Shown piece by piece: positions 1 to 8,678 of a DNA stretch of 64,000 nt; the stretch's first letter is position 1; every line of letters starts with the position of its first letter. The position numbers were made by a program, and so were the translations under genes. The DNA comes from Niveispirillum irakense DSM 11586 (GTDB lineage Bacteria; Pseudomonadota; Alphaproteobacteria; Azospirillales; Azospirillaceae): NCBI RefSeq assembly GCF_000429645.1, contig NZ_KE386934.1:62001-126000 (forward strand), written 5' to 3'. The notes below the pieces were generated by a model, which worked only from the letters and a program-made list of their open reading frames with translations, was not told the origin of the DNA and ran no database searches.

Positions 1-268
1 CCGTTTCCCCCACCTTCACTTCAAAAGTGGACGTACGGGCCGTGACCTTGTCCAGCCCCTGAAGGACCACGACAGGCATCGCGTCGAATGTACGATCAGG
101 CGGCGGCGGCGGGGCCGGGCGCTGAACAACGCCGCTGCGCACCGGGTCTTCCACCGCTGGCACGCCCAATTCTGCCTGGGCGTGTGCGCCAGCAACCCCG
201 ATCAGGATTGATGCCGGCAAAATGACGGATGCCAGAAACAGGCGATGCAGGGGCGGCATTGCACGCAT
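1..268 (-). CDS. DUF2155 domain protein, N-terminal part (cut by window start)
   Basis: The reading frame starts at an ATG at 268 and runs off the window, so only the first 89 or so residues are visible. It opens with a signal peptide (hydrophobic stretch about residues 9-25, Ala-rich cleavage region ending in AHA before QAEL), followed by a proline-rich linker. The segment VVLQGLDKVTARTSTFEVK, about residues 63-81, resembles the start of the DUF2155 domain, a periplasmic family of unknown function common in alphaproteobacteria. It lies downstream of mlaD and the NDUFA12-like gene on the same strand, a neighbourhood I associate with this family. A second ATG four codons in (259) is possible. 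The function is unknown. Confidence 0.75.
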   Translation of the reverse strand, partial: MRAMPPLHRLFLASVILPASILIGVAGAHAQAELGVPAVEDPVRSGVVQRPAPPPPPDRTFDAMPVVVLQGLDKVTARTSTFEVKVGET

Positions 269-314
269 GGAAATCAACCCCGTCTGAAAATCTGTAAACC
301 CATCAAAGGAATAA

Positions 315-356
315 GGGGAAGATGATGGCCGCCATATGGCGCCGGTCATCTTCCCC
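315..356 (-). terminator. Strong inverted repeat between mlaD and the DUF2155 gene
   Basis: Arms of 11 bases (315-325 and 346-356) pair perfectly, and the loop contains a further palindrome at 331-340. On the minus strand it follows the mlaD stop, and a T-containing but interrupted stretch comes after it. It could be a terminator or an attenuator that lowers expression of the downstream DUF2155 gene. Confidence 0.5.
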
Positions 357-392
357 CATTATCGCCCCAGCAGCGCAGGGACACCTTACCGA

Positions 393-944
393 TCACTGAC
401 CGCCCAGCAGCCCGCCACCATTGGCGGGAGGGGCCTCACCGGAGGCCGGCGGGGACGCCGCCTGACCGCCACCATTGCCACCCTGCCCACCACCGGAAGA
501 GCTGAAAATGAAGCGGCCCAGCAGCTCCTCCAGATTGACGGCGGACTGGGTATATTCAATCACGTCGCCTTCCTTCAGCTTGTCTTCCTCGCCACCCGGC
601 TCAAGCTGCAGGTAGCGCCCGCCCAGCAGGCTCTCGCTGGCGATCGAAGCCGAGGTATCACGCGGAAGCTGGATATTGCGGTCGATTTCCATCCGCACCA
701 CAGCCTGGAAGGTCTGCTTGTCCAGGAACTGCTCCGTCACCGTGCCGACCTTGACGCCGCTGATGCGGACATCGGAACCGGCAGACAGGCCACCCGTGCT
801 GCTGAACCGCGCTTCCAGCTTGTAGCCGCTGACCGGGCGTACAGAGCTGCTGGTATAGGCGAAGAACAGGAAAAACCCGGCCACAACCAGCACAACCGCA
901 CCCAGCACGGTTTCAATCACGTTCCTGCGCATGGACAGAACCAC
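393..944 (-). CDS. mlaD: MlaD: substrate-binding subunit of the MlaFEDB phospholipid transporter
   Basis: This 183-residue protein has one N-terminal membrane anchor (about residues 10-30) followed by a single MCE domain (about 39-117, with the typical LLGGRYLQLEPGG end) and a glycine/proline-rich tail. MlaD forms a hexameric ring in the periplasm that binds phospholipids moved between inner and outer membrane, keeping the outer leaflet lipid-asymmetric. The rest of the Mla system (mlaF, E, B, C) is not in this window. An in-frame ATG at codon 5 (MRRNV, 932) is an equally good start. It sits 78 bases after the NDUFA12-like gene, in the same direction. Family and fold are clear; substrate direction is known only for the family. 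Confidence 0.92.
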   Translation of the reverse strand: MVLSMRRNVIETVLGAVVLVVAGFFLFFAYTSSSVRPVSGYKLEARFSSTGGLSAGSDVRISGVKVGTVTEQFLDKQTFQAVVRMEIDRNIQLPRDTSASIASESLLGGRYLQLEPGGEEDKLKEGDVIEYTQSAVNLEELLGRFIFSSSGGGQGGNGGGQAASPPASGEAPPANGGGLLGGQ

Positions 945-1022
945 TCCCGATGTGAACCCTTAAAACAACGATGGCGGCGTGCGAGCGACGCCGCCATGCG
1001 ATGTAACGCTAAATGGTGCCGA

Positions 1023-1382
1023 TCAGTTCGGCGTCCAGGCCTCATAATCGCCGGTAGCCTTGTCACGCTTGCCACCTTCGAACAAATGGCCCGGCGGACG
1101 ATAGGCTTCCAGCGTCCCTGTCGGGTTCGGCTGGTGTTCCTTGATCCAGGGCTTATGGAAAGCCGATTGCTCCGGCAGCGGCTCCGCCATGGTGTAATGC
1201 AGCCAGCCGTGCCATTCCGGCGGCACATTGGTTGCCTCCGGCTCGCCGTTATAGATCACCCAGCGGCGGGCTTTCAGGCCTTTGCGGGCCTTCTTCTCCT
1301 GATAATATTTGTTGCCCTGCTTATCCGTACCGACCAGCTGGCCAGCCCGGGCAGTGAAGATATTGATCTGGATATTGGCCAT
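1023..1382 (-). CDS. NADH:ubiquinone oxidoreductase accessory subunit, NDUFA12 family
   Basis: The protein has 119 residues if started at the ATG at 1382 (MANIQIN). The frame is open further upstream to 1412, but family members start near this point. Recognisable are the GTDKQGNKYYQ segment near the N-terminus and the WHGWLHY and KPW motifs in the middle, all typical of the NDUFA12 (B17.2) subunit of complex I. In alphaproteobacteria this supernumerary subunit is encoded away from the nuo operon, often next to a DUF2155 gene, as here. It should sit peripherally on the cytoplasmic arm of complex I and stabilise it. Confidence 0.9.
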   Translation of the reverse strand: MANIQINIFTARAGQLVGTDKQGNKYYQEKKARKGLKARRWVIYNGEPEATNVPPEWHGWLHYTMAEPLPEQSAFHKPWIKEHQPNPTGTLEAYRPPGHLFEGGKRDKATGDYEAWTPN

Positions 1383-1567
1383 CCAAGTGACCAGGGAGAT
1401 GCTTTTTCTCATGATGGTCCGATCAGGACTGAAGGAACGGTACCCCCGGTGGGGAGGCAGGCAACGCGGCGACTATGGCACCGCAATATCTTAAAATCCA
1501 CCCTCGCGCGCGGGTCAAGCCGGCCATGGCGGTAATTCCGGCCTTGCCGAAATTGCAGCCGGCCCCA

Positions 1568-2617
1568 TCAGTCCGGCGGGCCGGCTTTCCCGGCCGGTGG
1601 TTCGTGCCCGCGCAACCTGTCCGCGGCACGGCCGATGCGCCCCGTATGGTGCCGGATCTCCCAAATGGCGATGGCAATGCCGGCCAGCAGCAGCGGCAGG
1701 ATATAATAGATGAAACGATAGGCGAGCATGGCCCCCAGCAACGCCTCTGTCGACACCTTGTCCGACAAGCCAAGGATGATGATGGTTTCGAACACGCCGA
1801 TCCCACCGGGCACATGGCTGAAGATCGCCACGACCAGGGCAGCACAGTAGATGCCCAAAAAAGCAGTGAAGCTGATGGGATGATCGACTGGCATCAAGGA
1901 CCAGAGGACGCCCGCCGCCAGCATGATCTCGACCGATCCGATCGTTATCTGCGAGACGACACCCAGCGGCGACGGCAACTGGATCGACCAGCGCCAAATC
2001 CGCACAGGGCGCCGCGTCACGCCGGTGACGATGCAAACCGCAAGCAGGATCAGCAAGGTCAACACGGCCAGACCCTGGACCAGCCAGAGCGGCGCGTTCA
2101 GCATATCGGCTACCGGCTCCGGCCCCACCAGCACCCCGACGGCGCCGGTAAAGCTGACGCCAAGCGTGAAGGTGGTGGTGGAAAAGACCACCACACGGGC
2201 AACATCGGCGGGCGTCAGCCCCACCGCCCCGTAGGTGCGCAAGCGCACACCAGCACCGCTGATCACAGCCCAGCCGATATTGTTGGAAAATGCATAGCCG
2301 CAGGAGGCCGCAAAAGCCGTCGTGCGATAAGGCACCTTCTTTTTCAGATAGATAAGGGCTGACACATCATAGAGGGTCAATACCCAGTATCCCAGCGCCG
2401 TAATGGCAACCGCTTTCAGCAAGCTGGTGTAAGGGAGCGCCTTTAAATAGGCCCATACATGCTCGAACTCGACTTCCGACAGAACATGCCGGAGAGCAAC
2501 CACGAGAAGGATTGCCATGAACAGCGCCGTGGCGATGCCCAGCCATTTTTTCCGCCTGCTGGCGGCTTTATCTTTCTCGGACATGGTCGCTCGGGAGAGA
2601 TCGGGAAGCTCTGTCAT
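1568..2617 (-). CDS. Lysylphosphatidylglycerol-synthase-type transmembrane protein (UPF0104 / MprF flippase-like)
   Basis: A 349-residue integral membrane protein with about eight hydrophobic segments. It carries the conserved NNIGWAVISGAGVRLR and FSHVPGGIGVFE stretches of the LPG_synthase_TM family. In MprF this domain flips aminoacylated lipids; stand-alone copies such as this one lack the aminoacyl-transferase domain, and their substrate is usually unknown (glycolipid, hopanoid and other lipid exports have been described in relatives). The start at 2617 overlaps the stop of the upstream small gene by four bases, which indicates translational coupling; an internal ATG at 2584 is possible. 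The tail is proline-rich and charged. Confidence 0.8.
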   Translation of the reverse strand: MTELPDLSRATMSEKDKAASRRKKWLGIATALFMAILLVVALRHVLSEVEFEHVWAYLKALPYTSLLKAVAITALGYWVLTLYDVSALIYLKKKVPYRTTAFAASCGYAFSNNIGWAVISGAGVRLRTYGAVGLTPADVARVVVFSTTTFTLGVSFTGAVGVLVGPEPVADMLNAPLWLVQGLAVLTLLILLAVCIVTGVTRRPVRIWRWSIQLPSPLGVVSQITIGSVEIMLAAGVLWSLMPVDHPISFTAFLGIYCAALVVAIFSHVPGGIGVFETIIILGLSDKVSTEALLGAMLAYRFIYYILPLLLAGIAIAIWEIRHHTGRIGRAADRLRGHEPPAGKAGPPD

Positions 2618-2904
2618 TCACAATAGTTCGACAACGCTGCGGAAGCCGGATCGGACCACAAGCCCGCCCTAGCGCGCGCACCCTGCCACTGATCCAGTGC
2701 AATGGAAACCCCCTGTCCGAATAGGGTACGGGGCCAACCCAATCGTGATATGATCTGAGCCTCCATTTTCTGCACCAACGCCTGGAACGACTCATTCATC
2801 GCAGCCGGGATGGCGGAATCCAGCCATTTCCACACCATGGCAAAGGCTGCTAACAGAATCGCGTCAACCACAATAAGCAGTACCCGGCGCCGAACCGACA
2901 ACAA
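2614..2904 (-). CDS. Small hypothetical membrane-anchored protein
   Basis: A 96-residue protein I do not recognise. It has one clear hydrophobic segment (about residues 7-25, VLLIVVDAILLAAFAMVW) and then an amphipathic C-terminal part with no cysteine pair or catalytic motif. I accept it as real because its stop overlaps the start of the flippase-like gene (ATGA overlap), so the two are probably co-translated. It may be a partner or periplasmic cap of that membrane protein; this is inferred from context only. Confidence 0.55.
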   Translation of the reverse strand: MLSVRRRVLLIVVDAILLAAFAMVWKWLDSAIPAAMNESFQALVQKMEAQIISRLGWPRTLFGQGVSIALDQWQGARARAGLWSDPASAALSNYCE

Positions 2905-2949
2905 AATATGGGTTGATGACCGGCGCTTCGTGGCCTAGCCTTCGTCCCG

Positions 2950-2965
2950 TCGCCATATATTGTCC
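2950..2965 (+). promoter_or_regulatory. Possible NrdR box upstream of nrdJ
   Basis: TCGCCATATATTGTCC, about 100 bases before nrdJ, resembles the AT-rich core of the NrdR box (acaCwATATATwGTgt), matching at about 11 of 16 positions. The second box usually found about 31 bases away is at best very degenerate here (2979-2994). NrdR represses ribonucleotide reductase genes when dATP is high. The call rests on one imperfect match. Confidence 0.3.
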
Positions 2966-3067
2966 AACAGGCACCCGCTATCGGCTTCTTGTGTCGGGCG
3001 GGATTGGTTTTGTGTGCCCCATCAAGGCGGCCCAGACCTTGCCACCGACAGGAGAAGGGCCGGTTCC

Positions 3068-6000
3068 ATGCGTATCGAACGCCGTTTCACTAAAGAGGGC
3101 CAGGACGCTTACGCGGACATTCCCTTCCGAACGGCGACGAGCGAGATTCGCAATCCCGATGGCTCTGTCGTCTTCCAGGCCAAGGATATCGAGGTACCGG
3201 CGGAATGGAGCCAGGTTGCCTGCGATATCCTGGCGCAGAAATATTTCCGGCGGGCCGGCGTGCCTAAGGCCTTGAAGGCAGTGGAAGAACATGACGTTCC
3301 TCCCTTCCTGTGGCGCCACAGCGCTGACGAGACGCAGCTTTCCGCCCTGCCTGAGACGGAACGCCGCGCCGGCGAAACCTCCGCCCGACAGGTTTTCGAC
3401 CGGCTGGCCGGCACCTGGGCCTATTGGGGGTGGAAAGGCGGCTATTTCGACGCCGAATCGGATGCTGCCGCCTTCTATGACGAAATGCGCTTCATGCTGG
3501 CCCGCCAGATGGCGGCACCCAACAGCCCGCAATGGTTCAATACCGGCCTGCACTGGGCCTATGGCATCGACGGCCCCAGCCAAGGCCATTTCTATGTCGA
3601 TCCGAAAACCGGTGCGCTGGTGGCGTCCAACAGCGCCTATGAACATCCCCAGCCCCATGCCTGCTTCATCCAGTCCGTCGCCGACGATCTGGTGAATGAG
3701 GGCGGGATCATGGACCTGTGGGTGCGTGAGGCCCGGCTGTTCAAATATGGTTCCGGCAGCGGAACCAACTTCTCCCGCCTGCGCGGCGAAAGTGAGAAGC
3801 TGGCTGGCGGCGGTAAATCGTCGGGCTTGATGAGCTTCCTGAAGATCGGCGACCGCGCGGCGGGCGCCATCAAATCCGGCGGCACCACCCGCCGGGCCGC
3901 CAAGATGGTGACGGTCGATCTCGATCACCCGGATATTGAGGCCTATATCGACTGGAAGGTGGTGGAGGAGCAGAAGGTTGCCAGCCTCGTCACCGGTTCC
4001 AAACAGGTGTCACGCCACCTGAACATCATCATGGCCGCCTGCAATGAAGGGATTGGACCGGATGCAGAACGGTTGGATCCGACGCAGAACCGGGCCCTGA
4101 AGCGGGCCATCATCGCCGCAAGGCGCGATCTGGTGCCGGAAAACTACATCCAGCGCGCCATCCAGATGGCCGGCCAGGGCTTCACCAGCTTTGATATGAA
4201 GAGCTTCGATACGGATTGGGATTCGGAGGCGTATCTCACCGTTTCGGGCCAGAATTCCAATAATTCCGTGCGCGTGCCCGATGCCTTCCTGAACGCGGTG
4301 GAGAATGACGGCCCCTGGAACCTGATCCGCCGCACCGATGGCAAGGTGGCCAAGACGCTGCGCGCCCGCGACCTGTGGGACAAGATCGGGCTGGCCTCCT
4401 GGCAATCGGCTGACCCCGGCGTGCAGTTCGACACCACCATCAATGACTGGCACACCTGCCCGGCGGCGGGGCGCATCAATGCGTCCAACCCCTGCTCTGA
4501 ATATATGTTCCTGGACGATACGGCCTGTAACCTGGCGTCCCTGAACCTGATGGAATTCCGCCGGCCCGACGGTCGTTTCGATATCGAAAGCTTCAGCCAT
4601 GCCTGCCGGCTGTGGACGCTGGTGCTGGAAATCTCCGTCCTGATGGCGCAGTTCCCGAGCCGGGAGATCGCCCGGCTATCTTATGAATACCGCACGCTGG
4701 GCCTGGGCTTTGCCAATATCGGCGGCCTGCTGATGGCCGCCGGCCTGCCCTATGACAGCGAGGCCGGGCGGTCGCTGACCGGGGCCATCACGGCGCTGAT
4801 GACGGGCGTGTCATACGCCACCTCGGCGGAGATGGCGGGGGAACTGGGCCCCTTCCCTGGCTTTGCCCCCAACCGCGACCATATGCTGCGCGTCATCCGC
4901 AACCATCGCCGTGCCGCCCATGGTGCCGCCACGGGCTATGAGGGTCTGTCGGTTTCGCCGGTGCCGCTGAAGGCCGCCGAGTGCCCCGATGCCGATCTGG
5001 TGGAGGCGGCACGCGCCGCCTGGGACCGGGCTTTGGCGCTGGGTGAAGAACATGGCTATCGCAATGCCCAAGCCACGGTGATCGCCCCCACCGGCACCAT
5101 CGGGCTGGTGATGGATTGCGACACCACCGGCATCGAACCGGACTTCGCACTGGTGAAGTTCAAGAAGCTGGCCGGCGGCGGCTATTTCAAGATCATCAAC
5201 CGCGTGGTGCCAGAGGCGCTGTCCCGCTTGGGATATAGCGACGAACAGATCACCCAGATCGAACGCTATGCCGTGGGCCATGGCACGCTGGTGGGTGCGC
5301 CGGGCGTCACCCATGCCCGCCTGCGCACCAAGGGCTTCACCGACACGGAGATCGAGAAGGTAGAAGGCGCCCTCGCCTCGGCCTTCGATATCAAGTTCGT
5401 CTTTAATAAATGGACCTTGGGCGTCGATTTCTGCCGCGATGTGCTGGGCGTATCGGAACAGGATCTGGATGCCTTCAGCTTCGACCTGCTGGCCCATCTG
5501 GGCTTCAGCCGGAAGGAGATTGAGGCCGCCAATGTCTATGTCTGCGGCGCCATGACCCTGGAAGGGGCGCCGGGCCTGCGCGACGAACATCTGCCGGTGT
5601 TCGATTGCGCCAGCCCCTGCGGCAAGATCGGCAAGCGCTACCTGTCGGCGGAAGCCCATATCCGCATGATGGCCGCCGCCCAGCCCTTCATTTCCGGTGC
5701 CATCTCCAAAACCATCAACATGCCCAACCAGGCCCCGGTGGAGGCCTGCAAGGAAGCCTATATGCTGTCCTGGCGGCTGGGCGTGAAAGCCAATGCGCTC
5801 TACCGCGACGGCTCCAAACTCTCCCAGCCGCTGAATGCCCAGGTGCTGGAGGAGGATGAGGAGAGCTTCGACAGCGACGAACAGACGCTGGTGGAGAAGA
5901 TTGTCGAAGCCCCCGCCGCCGCCCGTGTGCCGCTGGTCGCGGAAAAAGTGGTTGAGAAGGTGATCGAAAAGGTCATCCGGATCAGCGACCGGGAAAAACT

Positions 6001-6841
6001 GCCCCATCGCCGCAAGGGTTATACCCAGAAGGCCATGGTGGGCGGACACAAGGTGTATCTGCGTACCGGCGAATATGAGGATGGGCGCATCGGCGAGATC
6101 TTCATCGACATGCATAAGGAAGGCGCTGCCTTTCGGTCGATGATGAACAACTTCGCCATCGCCGTGTCGCTGGGCCTGCAATATGGCGTGCCGCTGGAAG
6201 AATATGTCGAAGCCTTCACCTTCACCCGGTTCGAACCGTCGGGCATGGTGACGGGCAATGACGCCATCAAGATGTCCACCTCCATCCTGGATTATGTGTT
6301 CCGGGAACTGGCCATCTCCTATCTGGGCCGCAACGATCTGGCCCACGCCACGCCGGAGGATCTGCTGCCCGACACGATGGGTCGGGGCGATGCCCAGGCC
6401 GATCTGGCCGGCGTGCCGGAAGCCGCCAACCGGGCGCCGGAACTCCCCGACAATGCCGCGCGCATGACGCAGGAAACACTGGCTGCCGTGGCCCGCATCG
6501 CGTCGACCGGCTATGTCCGCTCCAACCTGCGCGTGGTGCCGGGTGGCCAGCAGGGCCGTATCGTCAGTGGCTTCCAGACGGCCACCACAGCTTACGCCGC
6601 CACCGGGACGGATGCGCCGACAGGCTATAGCGGTGGTTCCGTCCATGCCGACGCGCTATCCGGCACCAGCCTTCGCAGCGGCACGGTTGGCCGCGGTGAT
6701 GCGCGGTTTGAACGGATAAAGGAAGCCCGCGCGCGCGGCTATGAGGGCGACCCCTGCCCCGAATGCGGCAACATGACCATGGTGCGCAACGGCACCTGCC
6801 TGAAATGCGACACCTGCGGCGGCACGACCGGGTGTAGCTAA
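3068..6841 (+). CDS. nrdJ: Vitamin B12-dependent ribonucleotide reductase (class II)
   Basis: A protein of 1257 residues that converts ribonucleotides to deoxyribonucleotides with adenosylcobalamin as radical source, working with or without oxygen. Visible signatures are the N-terminal [12 protein letters not shown] region, the active-site block with [21 protein letters not shown]-type sequence (the cysteine lies in NPCSE), the [19 protein letters not shown] segment, and a C-terminal four-cysteine zinc-ribbon-like tail (CPEC...CLKCDTCGG), which marks the long alphaproteobacterial NrdJ form. The frame is open upstream to 2960, but the ATG at 3068 has a good ribosome site (AGGAG about 12 bases before) and starts with MRIERRFT, as expected. 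No cobalamin riboswitch was recognised upstream. It is probably the main RNR of the cell. Confidence 0.96.
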   Translation: MRIERRFTKEGQDAYADIPFRTATSEIRNPDGSVVFQAKDIEVPAEWSQVACDILAQKYFRRAGVPKALKAVEEHDVPPFLWRHSADETQLSALPETERRAGETSARQVFDRLAGTWAYWGWKGGYFDAESDAAAFYDEMRFMLARQMAAPNSPQWFNTGLHWAYGIDGPSQGHFYVDPKTGALVASNSAYEHPQPHACFIQSVADDLVNEGGIMDLWVREARLFKYGSGSGTNFSRLRGESEKLAGGGKSSGLMSFLKIGDRAAGAIKSGGTTRRAAKMVTVDLDHPDIEAYIDWKVVEEQKVASLVTGSKQVSRHLNIIMAACNEGIGPDAERLDPTQNRALKRAIIAARRDLVPENYIQRAIQMAGQGFTSFDMKSFDTDWDSEAYLTVSGQNSNNSVRVPDAFLNAVENDGPWNLIRRTDGKVAKTLRARDLWDKIGLASWQSADPGVQFDTTINDWHTCPAAGRINASNPCSEYMFLDDTACNLASLNLMEFRRPDGRFDIESFSHACRLWTLVLEISVLMAQFPSREIARLSYEYRTLGLGFANIGGLLMAAGLPYDSEAGRSLTGAITALMTGVSYATSAEMAGELGPFPGFAPNRDHMLRVIRNHRRAAHGAATGYEGLSVSPVPLKAAECPDADLVEAARAAWDRALALGEEHGYRNAQATVIAPTGTIGLVMDCDTTGIEPDFALVKFKKLAGGGYFKIINRVVPEALSRLGYSDEQITQIERYAVGHGTLVGAPGVTHARLRTKGFTDTEIEKVEGALASAFDIKFVFNKWTLGVDFCRDVLGVSEQDLDAFSFDLLAHLGFSRKEIEAANVYVCGAMTLEGAPGLRDEHLPVFDCASPCGKIGKRYLSAEAHIRMMAAAQPFISGAISKTINMPNQAPVEACKEAYMLSWRLGVKANALYRDGSKLSQPLNAQVLEEDEESFDSDEQTLVEKIVEAPAAARVPLVAEKVVEKVIEKVIRISDREKLPHRRKGYTQKAMVGGHKVYLRTGEYEDGRIGEIFIDMHKEGAAFRSMMNNFAIAVSLGLQYGVPLEEYVEAFTFTRFEPSGMVTGNDAIKMSTSILDYVFRELAISYLGRNDLAHATPEDLLPDTMGRGDAQADLAGVPEAANRAPELPDNAARMTQETLAAVARIASTGYVRSNLRVVPGGQQGRIVSGFQTATTAYAATGTDAPTGYSGGSVHADALSGTSLRSGTVGRGDARFERIKEARARGYEGDPCPECGNMTMVRNGTCLKCDTCGGTTGCS

Positions 6842-6869
6842 ACCCGGTCGGCGGGCTTATATTGTCCTT

Positions 6870-7097
6870 ATGGATGGAGCTGCCGCCGATTGGATGATTG
6901 TTCCGGCGGATTACCCGGAACTGTCGCTTCTGGTCTGGAATCGGGACGCCAAACGCCCGATTCCAGCTTCGGAGGTTTTTGCGCTTTATGAGCGTAACTG
7001 GCGGTACGTGAACAAGGCGGGCATTCAACCCGGTGAGGCCGCGTTGATCCAGCGTCTGACAGATCATTTCGGACAGGGGCGGATGCTGACACGATGA
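6870..7097 (+). CDS. Small protein paired with the nucleotidyltransferase gene (candidate antitoxin)
   Basis: A 75-residue protein with no signal peptide or membrane segment. The sequence LYERNWRYVN in its middle, followed by a helix and an FGQG turn near the end, resembles small uncharacterised proteins that I recall being encoded directly before AbiEii-type nucleotidyltransferases. Its stop overlaps the start of the next gene by four bases (ATGA), so the two are translationally coupled. It lacks the winged-helix domain of classical AbiEi antitoxins. An antitoxin or substrate-adaptor role is inferred from context. The ribosome site is weak. Confidence 0.7.
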   Translation: MDGAAADWMIVPADYPELSLLVWNRDAKRPIPASEVFALYERNWRYVNKAGIQPGEAALIQRLTDHFGQGRMLTR

Positions 7098-7807
7098 GCC
7101 CCCCAGTGGTTTTTCAGCGCCCCGAACACCGGATCATCGCCACACTGCTCCATGGCATGGATGCGGATTTCCTGTCGAAATCTTGCTGCTACTTCGGCGG
7201 TGGTACAGCCATCGTTCTGCACCATGGCGAATACCGACTTTCCATGGATGTGGATTTCCTGTGCGCCGACCGGGAGGGATATCGCGCCCTGCGTATGGCC
7301 GCAACGGAAGCAGGAGCCACCGCCTTCTTTGCCGACAGCGTGGAGACACTTCGTCCCTTCATCGCCGACCAATATGGTATCCGTGGCCTGTTCACCCTGG
7401 AGGGTCAGCGGATCAAGTTCGAGATTGTGCGAGAAGCGCGGATCGATCTGACAGGAGAAAAATCATCGCTGGTGTCGGTTCCCACCCTGACCATCGCAGA
7501 CCAGTTCGCTGAAAAGCTGATGGCCAATGCCGACCGAGGGCTTGACCGTTCCGTTGCCTATCGGGACGCCATCGACCTGGGCTTTCTCAGTATGGCCGAG
7601 GGTGCCATTCCCGCCGCTGCTGTTGCGAAGGCGGAATCCGCTTATGGGCGGGATATCCAGCGTTACATGAATAATGTGCTGGAACGGCTGGGGCAGCCCG
7701 TGGAACGGGACCATGCCGCCAGGGTGTTGGCCATGATGCCTGATGACGTGGACAGGGCCATTCAACATCTGCAGCGTGCCTGTAACCATGCTTGGCCGGC
7801 CGCCTAA
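7094..7807 (+). CDS. AbiEii/AbiGii-type nucleotidyltransferase (candidate toxin)
   Basis: A 237-residue protein with the nucleotidyltransferase signature GGGTA (residues 35-39) followed by RLSMDVDF (48-55), where the two aspartates should bind metal. A second conserved block, DQFAEKLMANADR...AYRDAIDL, lies near the middle. These match the COG2253/AbiEii family, which contains the toxin of type IV toxin-antitoxin and abortive-infection modules; related enzymes transfer nucleotides to tRNA or other acceptors. The catalytic residues look intact. It overlaps the 75-residue gene upstream by four bases. Some family members have no shown toxicity, so the toxin role is a hypothesis. Confidence 0.8.
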   Translation: MSPPVVFQRPEHRIIATLLHGMDADFLSKSCCYFGGGTAIVLHHGEYRLSMDVDFLCADREGYRALRMAATEAGATAFFADSVETLRPFIADQYGIRGLFTLEGQRIKFEIVREARIDLTGEKSSLVSVPTLTIADQFAEKLMANADRGLDRSVAYRDAIDLGFLSMAEGAIPAAAVAKAESAYGRDIQRYMNNVLERLGQPVERDHAARVLAMMPDDVDRAIQHLQRACNHAWPAA

Positions 7808-7810
7808 TCC

Positions 7811-8080
7811 TCACGCCCGCCCGCGCATCCCCTGCAGATCACCGCACAGACGTTCATAATCCATCACCACACCGCGTGCCCATTCCAACAGCCGCTCCCC
7901 CTCCGGCGTCAGCCCCTCAAACCGGCGGCCACGGCGGACCAGGCGCGCGGAAAGGTCGGATTCCAGCCGGGCAATGGCGGCAGACAGGGTGGGCTGGCTG
8001 ATGGCGCAGGCATCGGCAGCGCGGGCGAAATGCTGCTCACGCGCAAGCGCGACAAAATAGGAGAGATGGCGTACCAGCAT
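7811..8080 (-). CDS. LysR-type DNA-binding domain without effector domain (truncated or stand-alone)
   Basis: About 89 residues from the ATG at 8080 (MLVRHLSYF); the frame is open to 8098. The sequence is a complete LysR winged helix-turn-helix (AADACAISQPTLSAAIARLE is the recognition region), followed by the start of the linker helix, and then it stops. The roughly 200-residue co-inducer domain that normally follows is missing: only a few bases separate its stop from the end of the convergent toxin-like gene. It may be a remnant cut by insertion of the neighbouring module, or a short regulator. It is divergent from the msrC-like gene, which it could regulate. Confidence 0.7.
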   Translation of the reverse strand: MLVRHLSYFVALAREQHFARAADACAISQPTLSAAIARLESDLSARLVRRGRRFEGLTPEGERLLEWARGVVMDYERLCGDLQGMRGRA

Positions 8081-8180
8081 GGTGTGATCGCTCCCCAATG
8101 AACGTTATATTCATATGGATATAGCGAATCCTATCAGCAATCCAGCTTTTCGGCATGAACCGAAAGCCAAAGAGGACCAG

Positions 8181-8672
8181 ATGTTCGATATCGCCAAGCC
8201 GGACGCCGGCACCGACAAGCCCACGCTTTATGCCGATCTTGCCAGCATGGCCGCCGGCATCCTGACGGGGGAGCGGGATCGCGTCGCTAATTGCGCCAAT
8301 GTCGCCGCCCTGATGTTCAATACCCTGCCGGACCTGAACTGGGCCGGGTTCTATCTGCTGCAGGGGACGGAACTGGTGCTGGGGCCATTCCAGGGTAAGC
8401 CGGCCTGCGTACGCATCCCGCTGGGGCGCGGTGTGTGCGGGACGGCGGGCCAGCGAATGCAAACCGTGCTGGTGCCCGATGTCCATGCCTTCCCCGGCCA
8501 TATTGCCTGCGATGCGGCCTCGCGGTCTGAACTGGTGGTGCCGCTGATCCGGGATGGCCGGCTGCTGGGCGTGATCGATCTGGACAGCCCGCTGCCGAAC
8601 CGGTTCGACCAAGCTGATCAGGCGGGGATTGAGGCGCTGTCCGCCCTGCTGGTTGACGGGTGCGACTGGTAA
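8181..8672 (+). CDS. msrC: Free methionine-(R)-sulfoxide reductase (GAF domain)
   Basis: A 163-residue GAF-domain enzyme that reduces free methionine-R-sulfoxide, repairing oxidised methionine in the cytoplasm. The fRMsr signature is clear: GPFQGKPACVRIPLGRGVCG followed by FPGHIACD, giving the three cysteines C76, C86 and C110 of the catalytic/disulfide relay. The start at 8181 is chosen because AGAGG lies just before it; the frame is open to 8115, but that would run into the divergent LysR promoter. The length is close to that of E. coli and yeast members. Confidence 0.92.
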   Translation: MFDIAKPDAGTDKPTLYADLASMAAGILTGERDRVANCANVAALMFNTLPDLNWAGFYLLQGTELVLGPFQGKPACVRIPLGRGVCGTAGQRMQTVLVPDVHAFPGHIACDAASRSELVVPLIRDGRLLGVIDLDSPLPNRFDQADQAGIEALSALLVDGCDW

Positions 8673-8678
8673 ACTGGC

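Noticed and set aside
2905-3067. Cobalamin riboswitch before nrdJ
   Set aside because: I looked for the B12-box core and surrounding stems and did not find them; the leader is short.
4811-6646. A 611-codon minus-strand frame inside nrdJ
   Set aside because: It is entirely antisense to a conserved enzyme gene, with composition typical of shadow frames.
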